DNA from: Halobacteriovoraceae bacterium
GTDB taxonomy: Bacteria; Bdellovibrionota; Bacteriovoracia; Bacteriovoracales; Bacteriovoracaceae
NCBI GenBank assembly: GCA_002711995.1
Contig: PASN01000005.1
Coordinates: 1 to 64,000, forward strand
DNA length: 64,000 nucleotides
Direction: 5' to 3'
Each line of letters starts with the position of its first letter. The stretch's first letter is position 1. Positions 59,335 through 64,000 of the stretch are shown one piece after another. The notes beneath the pieces are model-generated. The model was not told the DNA's origin. It saw nothing but the letters and a program-made list of their open reading frames with translations, and did not search any database. The position numbers were made by a program, and so were the translations under genes.

Positions 59335-60321
59335 ATGCATGACGAGCGTTTTCTTTCAGACTCCATTAAAAGCAGCGAAGTGGAACATGACACTAAGCTT
59401 AGGCCGCAGAACTTTCAAGAATATGTCGGGCAAAAGAGAGTTGTTGAGAACGTTGAATTGATGGTCAAATCCTCCGTTAAAAGAAATGCGGCAATGGACC
59501 ACGCCCTTTTATCAGGACCTCCGGGGCTAGGAAAAACCTCATTGGCAATGCTTATTGCCAAAAACATCGGCAGTGAGCTTCATGTTATATCAGGCCCTGC
59601 CATTGAAAAAAAGGGGGATCTTGCCGCGGTTCTAACAAACCTTGCTCCAAGAGATGTGTTATTCATTGATGAAATACACAGAATGCATATAAGTGTTGAG
59701 GAGATTTTATACTCTGCTATGGAGGATTATCGCCTTGATATTTTAATTGGTCAGGGGGCATCGGCAAGGACCATGCAAATTGACCTGGTGCCTTTTACAT
59801 TAGTGGGTGCCACAACAAGAAGTGGTCTTTTGTCCAATCCTTTAAGGGATAGGTTCATGGCCCATTTGCACTTTGACTACTATGGTTCAGATGAGTTGGC
59901 CGTAATCATTTCAAACAATGCTAAAAAAATGTCTATCAACCTCGAAGTCAAAGCACAAAATGAGATAGCGAAAAGAAGTCGCGGCACTCCGCGAATTGCC
60001 AATAGAATCCTTAGAAGAGTAAGAGACTTTGCTCTAGTGCAAGATCACGAAAAGGTAGGTGTTGAAGACGTGGTCCAAGCGCTCAGACTTTTGGATATTG
60101 ATGAGTTGGGGCTGGACTCTATGGATAGAAAAATTTTGAATGTTATTAAAGATTACTACCAGAGTGGTCCTGTTGGGATAGATGCCCTTTGTGCCACTTT
60201 GGGCGAAGATAAACAAACTGTTGAGGAAGTGTATGAGCCCTACCTTCTTAAAGAAGGGCTTCTGCTTAGAACCCCAAGAGGCAGGGCGCTGTCTGAGAAA
60301 GCCTTAAACCATATAAAATAA
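59335..60321 (+). CDS. ruvB: Holliday junction branch migration helicase RuvB
   Basis: 328 residues. LRPQNFQEYVGQKRVVENVELMV, Walker A GPPGLGKT, Walker B DEIHRM, sensor ATTRSGLLSNPLRDRF and C-terminal winged helix VGIDALCATLGEDKQTVEEVYEPYLLKEGLLLRTPRGR are all canonical. It drives branch migration with RuvA and acts with RuvC. It starts three bases after the ruvA stop. Confidence 0.97.
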   Translation: MHDERFLSDSIKSSEVEHDTKLRPQNFQEYVGQKRVVENVELMVKSSVKRNAAMDHALLSGPPGLGKTSLAMLIAKNIGSELHVISGPAIEKKGDLAAVLTNLAPRDVLFIDEIHRMHISVEEILYSAMEDYRLDILIGQGASARTMQIDLVPFTLVGATTRSGLLSNPLRDRFMAHLHFDYYGSDELAVIISNNAKKMSINLEVKAQNEIAKRSRGTPRIANRILRRVRDFALVQDHEKVGVEDVVQALRLLDIDELGLDSMDRKILNVIKDYYQSGPVGIDALCATLGEDKQTVEEVYEPYLLKEGLLLRTPRGRALSEKALNHIK

Positions 60322-60595
60322 TCTTAATCCTGTTTTTAATCTTGAGAATTTTGTTGTCTGCTGGTAATTCTTAATAAAACTTTAGAAAACAGTGACTTAA
60401 GACCGACTGCCTAGAATTCATGTAGGCGAATGTACTTTCGACACTTCTTTTTTATTGACCACGAATGGTATAAAACATCGAAAATACATAGAAAAAATTT
60501 TCTGACGTGTATTTTTAGATATTTGCCTTATACTTAATGAACGTGATGCGAAACAACGAATTAGGTTTAGTAGCTCAAAAAGGAAGCTGGAAAAA

Positions 60596-61513
60596 ATGAT
60601 ATACCAAAGAACCCTTGCCAAAAAAGTACAAGTAACAGGAATAGGACTACATTCTGGCAAGAAGGTTACGCTTAAATTGTTTCCAGCGGAAGCTGATACA
60701 GGTATCGTATTTAAGCGAACCGACATAAAAAACTCCAAAAAAATGCGTGCTGACGCCAGAACTGTTGGAGCTACTGAAAATAACACCACACTTGGAGAAG
60801 GTGAGGATTGCGTTCATACTGTAGAACACCTTCTATCAGCTCTATATGGCCTTGGAATAAATAACGTTTACTGTGAGATTGATGGGCCAGAAATACCTAT
60901 TATGGATGGCTCGAGTGCCTCTTTTGTGTTCATCTTGAAAGAGACAGGTGTCCAAAATCTAAATAAATCAAAACAGTTTATGGTTCTAGTGGACAAGGTT
61001 CGGGTTGAGGCCAATGGTACTTGGGCAGAAATTGAGCCTGCTAATAATCTTATTATTGACTCTACCATCGTCTTTGCACACCCCGTTATTAAAGCTCAAA
61101 AGCAAGTTTTTGAATTTAGCTGTGAAAACTTCATTAACGAAATTAGCAGGGCCAGAACATTTGGGATGCTTAAAGACGTTGACCACTTAAAAAGAAAAGG
61201 CCTGGTAAAAGGTGGATCTTTGGACAACGCGATAGTGTTGGATGACTTTAAGGTTGTGAATCCTGAAGGGCTGAGATTTGCTGATGAATTCGTTAGACAT
61301 AAAATTTTGGACACCATAGGTGACATAAGTCTATTGGGCTACGAAGTTGCAGGGAAGATTACAACTTATAAGTCTGGACACTATTTGCACAACCAGTTGT
61401 GCCGTAAAATCTTGGATACACCTTCTTGTTATGAAGTGGTTTCGGCAAGCTCTTTGACTCAAGAGGCCAGAGAAGCGCATATGCTGCCTCATATGATATC
61501 GGTAACCAATTAG
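60596..61513 (+). CDS. lpxC: UDP-3-O-acyl-N-acetylglucosamine deacetylase LpxC
   Basis: First committed step of lipid A synthesis. 305 residues. Zn-binding HTVEHLLSALYGLGI, then ISRARTFGML, VVNPEGLRFADEFVRHKILDTIGDISLLG (third zinc ligand and catalytic His) and YKSGHYLHNQL match. AAGGAAG is upstream of the ATG. The upstream 274 bases hold no gene; -10-like TATACTT (about 60530) may belong to its promoter. Confidence 0.96.
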   Translation: MIYQRTLAKKVQVTGIGLHSGKKVTLKLFPAEADTGIVFKRTDIKNSKKMRADARTVGATENNTTLGEGEDCVHTVEHLLSALYGLGINNVYCEIDGPEIPIMDGSSASFVFILKETGVQNLNKSKQFMVLVDKVRVEANGTWAEIEPANNLIIDSTIVFAHPVIKAQKQVFEFSCENFINEISRARTFGMLKDVDHLKRKGLVKGGSLDNAIVLDDFKVVNPEGLRFADEFVRHKILDTIGDISLLGYEVAGKITTYKSGHYLHNQLCRKILDTPSCYEVVSASSLTQEAREAHMLPHMISVTN

Positions 61514-61577
61514 GCAAATGCTTTTCAAATAAAACCAAATAATGTAATAGTGAAGAACTTTATCTTTAAGGAGAGTT

Positions 61578-61961
61578 ATGTTTCGTGTTGCATTTTTGGT
61601 TCTTATAACCGCTGCCTCCTCTTATGCTCAAAATTTAAAATGGGCCGACCTTGTTGAAAGCAGGACCTATAAAGTTGATAGAGATATCGAGCTATCTTAT
61701 AATGCCAAAACATACCAATTGAGGGCGCAAGATGAGCTTAAGCTTTTAGACTTTCGTCCGCTTTCCATGATTAACGTGTTCCTTGCAGAGTTTAAGATAT
61801 TGAATTGCAAAGATGGAAACTTTTCATCTGAAATGGTCATCTTGGAAGTGGATCAGCCTTCCGGAAAAGCTGCTAGCGTAGGCGTGGACATGGCCAAGAA
61901 GTGCGTGCTGGAAATTTTCGTCGAAAAGAAAGATTATAACGCCATTAGTATCATAAGGTAG
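61578..61961 (+). CDS. Small secreted protein of unknown function
   Basis: 127 residues with signal peptide MFRVAFLVLITAASSYAQ. The mature part has two Cys (NCKDGNFSSEM and KCVLEIFVEKK) and no motif I know. AAGGAGAG precedes the ATG. It is seven bases before proS, so the two are probably co-transcribed, an odd pairing. Confidence 0.65.
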   Translation: MFRVAFLVLITAASSYAQNLKWADLVESRTYKVDRDIELSYNAKTYQLRAQDELKLLDFRPLSMINVFLAEFKILNCKDGNFSSEMVILEVDQPSGKAASVGVDMAKKCVLEIFVEKKDYNAISIIR

Positions 61962-61967
61962 GTTGAA

Positions 61968-63698
61968 ATGAAGTTGTCCAAAGCTTTTTGGCAAACTTAT
62001 AAAGAAGCACCAAGCGACGCTGAAGTTGTTTCACATAAACTTCTCGTTAGAGCTGGCTTTATCCACAAGACAGGCTCGGGAATCTATAGCTATTTACCAA
62101 TGGCCCAGAGAACGATCAGAAAGATCGAAGCAATAATTCGCGAAGAGTTGGATGCGATTGGTGCCCAAGAACTTGAAATGTCTTTTGTTACCCCTGCCCA
62201 ACTGTGGAAAGAGTCAGGTAGATGGGAGAGTATGGGACCTGAAATGCTCAGGGTAAAAGATAGAAAACAAAATGACTTCTGCCTTAGTCCAACAAATGAA
62301 GAGTCCATTACCGACATATTCCGAAAAGCGATAACTTCCTATAAGCAACTTCCAGTTAGCCTTTACCAAGTTAAGACAAAGTTTAGGGACGAGATAAGAC
62401 CTAGATTTGGTCTGATGCGAGGAAAAGAGTTCATAATGAAAGACGCCTACACTTTTAGCTTGAGCAAGGAGTGTTTAGATGAACAATATGATCTCTATTA
62501 TAAGGCCTACACTAGAATATTAGAAAGAATGGGACTTGAGCATATCATCGTGGAAGCAGACCCCGGTGCAATGGCATCCGGAGATGCCAAAACGCATGAA
62601 TTCCAAGTTATTGCAGACTCTGGTGAGGACACGGTGGTTCAGTCTAAGGCTGCCAACTATGCCGCTAACTTGGAGAAAGCTTCCACTGTGAGACCTAAAC
62701 TTGAGTTTGCTCCATCTAGTGAAATAAAGGAAGTGGAAACAAAAAACGCACAAACATGTGAGGAAGTCTCGAAGCTATTGGAGCTTCCAATTACCCAAAC
62801 GATCCAGTCTTTGGCCTACAAAGCTACTTATGGCCAAAAAACTGCCAACTACATGCTTCTTTTGCTAGGGGATGACAGCCTTAATGAGCTAAAGCTTAAA
62901 AACTTCTTGAAGGCTGATTCTGTGCAACCGTTAAACTCTGAAGAGTTGGAATCTTTAGGCCTGGTTAAGGGTTATATGAGCCCTCATGGTGTGAAAGAAA
63001 AAATAAGCTATATAGTGGATAAGGCCATAGATCCTGAGTGTGGTTATGTTGCTGGCGCAAACAAAGAGGACTATCACATTGAAGGATTCACACCATCCAG
63101 GGATATTGACTCTTTTAAAACATGTGATTTGAGAATGGCACGGCCTGGAGATCTTGTTCCTGGCACGGATCAACCAATAGAATTTAAAAAAGGTATTGAA
63201 GTTGGACATATTTTTCAACTTGGAAATAAATATACTAAGGCAATGAACGCGACGGTGCTTAACCAGAATGGAAAGAAAGAGTTTCCATTGATGGGATGCT
63301 ATGGGATCGGTGTCACGAGAACAATGGCCGCGGCCATAGAGCAAAACCATGATGAGAATGGAATTGTTTGGCCGGCTTCAATAGCACCATATCAAGTTTA
63401 TTTTGCAGTTATCGGTAAAAAGGAAGCTACTAAAGAGTTGGCTGAAGAAATTTACACTGAGCTTTCCTCAAACAAGGTTGAAGTTCTTTTTGATGATAGA
63501 GGTTTTGGGCCTGGTCCAATGTTTAAGGACTCGGATCTGTTGGGTCTTCCGATAAGAGTTGTTTTAGGAGAAAGGGACTATGCGGCCTCAGGAGACTTAG
63601 AAATTAAGGTGAGGTCCACGGGCGAAACCTTTAAGTGTAAAAAAGAGGAACTTGTCCAAAAGGTTTCTGACCTGCTTGTTTCCCTAACGGATAAATAA
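61968..63698 (+). CDS. proS: Prolyl-tRNA synthetase, bacterial type
   Basis: 576 residues, class II. N-terminal KAFWQTYKEAPSDAEVVSHKLLVRAGFIHKTGSGIYSYLPMAQR and motif 2 RPRFGLMRGKEFIMKDAYTF. The INS editing domain (about 225-380) is present between motifs 2 and 3 (GCYGIGVTRTMAAAIEQNHDENGIVWP). The C-terminal anticodon-binding domain has VEVLFDDRGFGPGPMFKDSDLLGLP. Length and the insert fit the bacterial editing form. Its stop overlaps the next start by one base. Confidence 0.96.
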   Translation: MKLSKAFWQTYKEAPSDAEVVSHKLLVRAGFIHKTGSGIYSYLPMAQRTIRKIEAIIREELDAIGAQELEMSFVTPAQLWKESGRWESMGPEMLRVKDRKQNDFCLSPTNEESITDIFRKAITSYKQLPVSLYQVKTKFRDEIRPRFGLMRGKEFIMKDAYTFSLSKECLDEQYDLYYKAYTRILERMGLEHIIVEADPGAMASGDAKTHEFQVIADSGEDTVVQSKAANYAANLEKASTVRPKLEFAPSSEIKEVETKNAQTCEEVSKLLELPITQTIQSLAYKATYGQKTANYMLLLLGDDSLNELKLKNFLKADSVQPLNSEELESLGLVKGYMSPHGVKEKISYIVDKAIDPECGYVAGANKEDYHIEGFTPSRDIDSFKTCDLRMARPGDLVPGTDQPIEFKKGIEVGHIFQLGNKYTKAMNATVLNQNGKKEFPLMGCYGIGVTRTMAAAIEQNHDENGIVWPASIAPYQVYFAVIGKKEATKELAEEIYTELSSNKVEVLFDDRGFGPGPMFKDSDLLGLPIRVVLGERDYAASGDLEIKVRSTGETFKCKKEELVQKVSDLLVSLTDK

Positions 63699-64000
63699 TG
63701 AATGAAACAGACTTTATTGTTTGTCTTCACAGCATCGCTGCTGCTTTGAATAATCCATCTCGAAGAGATATGAAATTAATCTTGACCGAGGATGGTAAAG
63801 AAGAGCTCAAGAAAAAATGCGATCTTGGGAAGGTTGATGTTAATTTGGTCTCATCCCATAAGCTACAAGAAGAAGCCAAAAAGCTCTATGCCAATAAAGG
63901 TATGGATTATCACCGTGTACCTTCTGGAGCGCTATTAATTGCTGCAGCTCTACCTGAAATGGAAGTTAGAGAACTTTATGAGCTTGCTAAAAAAAGTAAT
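63698..64000 (+). CDS. SpoU/TrmH-family RNA methyltransferase, N-terminal part (cut by window)
   Basis: The first 101 residues, open to the window edge. It starts with an ATG overlapping the proS stop by one base. ETDFIVCLHSIAAALNNPSRRDMKLILTEDGKEELKKKCDLGKVDVNLVSSHKLQEEAKKLYANKGMDYHRVPSGALLIAAAL resembles the substrate-binding domain of RlmB-type 2'-O-methyltransferases, where the His motif is usually HQGV. The SAM-binding knot domain lies beyond the window. The rRNA or tRNA target is unknown. Confidence 0.72.
   Translation, partial: MNETDFIVCLHSIAAALNNPSRRDMKLILTEDGKEELKKKCDLGKVDVNLVSSHKLQEEAKKLYANKGMDYHRVPSGALLIAAALPEMEVRELYELAKKSN

Overview
The window looks like a chromosomal segment of a Bacteriovorax/Halobacteriovorax-type predatory bacterium (Bdellovibrionota). 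This is inferred from an AT-rich Gram-negative gene set, many small secreted or lipoprotein genes with no recognisable family, a TIGR02147-type regulator, a complete outer-membrane and flagellar toolkit, FliW/CsrA, a fused IcmF mutase, and abundant TPR proteins. No marker gene proves the genus. Genes are tightly packed, and several convergent pairs interlock at their stop codons.

Layout. 1-4400: the end of a DEAD-box helicase, an FAD/Rieske oxidoreductase, an acidic lipoprotein, inorganic pyrophosphatase and a VTT membrane protein. 4400-11000: an accessory island with a 40-residue lipoprotein too short for most gene callers, four small secreted proteins, dispersed palindromic repeats, an IS66-like element and an internally deleted copy of it with a near-perfect 8-bp target duplication, and a two-gene nucleotidyltransferase cassette that may be a toxin-antitoxin-like pair. 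10900-16800: a divergent Lrp/AsnC regulator and asparagine synthetase sharing a long inverted repeat, a secreted protein gene with a decayed inverted paralogue beside it, an endonuclease IV-like protein and a BFD-like ferredoxin.

16900-28950: a degenerate M48-like membrane protein, a CHASE2 histidine kinase and an NtrC-type regulator in one operon, followed by lspA-lgt (lipoprotein maturation), icmF with its cobalamin adenosyltransferase, an FHA membrane protein, and an A-type Fe-S carrier overlapping a YgfZ-TPR fusion. 29000-32800: more small secreted proteins, a TIGR02147 regulator and tRNA-Asn. 32900-39200: a disordered protein, an AstA-like acyltransferase with an unknown partner, and an envelope run (TPR-SH3, cNMP-binding, AI-2E family, BamD, TPR).

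39400-49800: fliW and csrA lie downstream of a leftward flagellar operon, flgF-flgG-flgA-flgH-flgI-flgJ-flgM-flgN-flgK-flgL. A well-spaced sigma-54 promoter sits upstream of flgF, and a sigma-54 activator is encoded elsewhere in the window. 49800-64000: xseB, a degenerate patatin-like lipoprotein, PBP1A, a TonB-C protein, folD-gcvT-gcvH, ruvC-ruvA-ruvB (ruvA needs a -1 frameshift in a T5 run), lpxC, a small secreted protein, proS and the start of a SpoU/TrmH rRNA methyltransferase.

Most of the window is ordinary core genome. The unusual material is the 4.4-11 kb island, where conserved control and signal-peptide modules are joined to unrelated secreted proteins. Single-gene oddities are a FlgG with a Sec-like leader, the ruvA frameshift, the degenerate M48 and patatin proteins, and a hairpin covering the ribosome-binding site of the TonB-like gene. 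All functions were assigned by reading motifs by eye; no database search was run.
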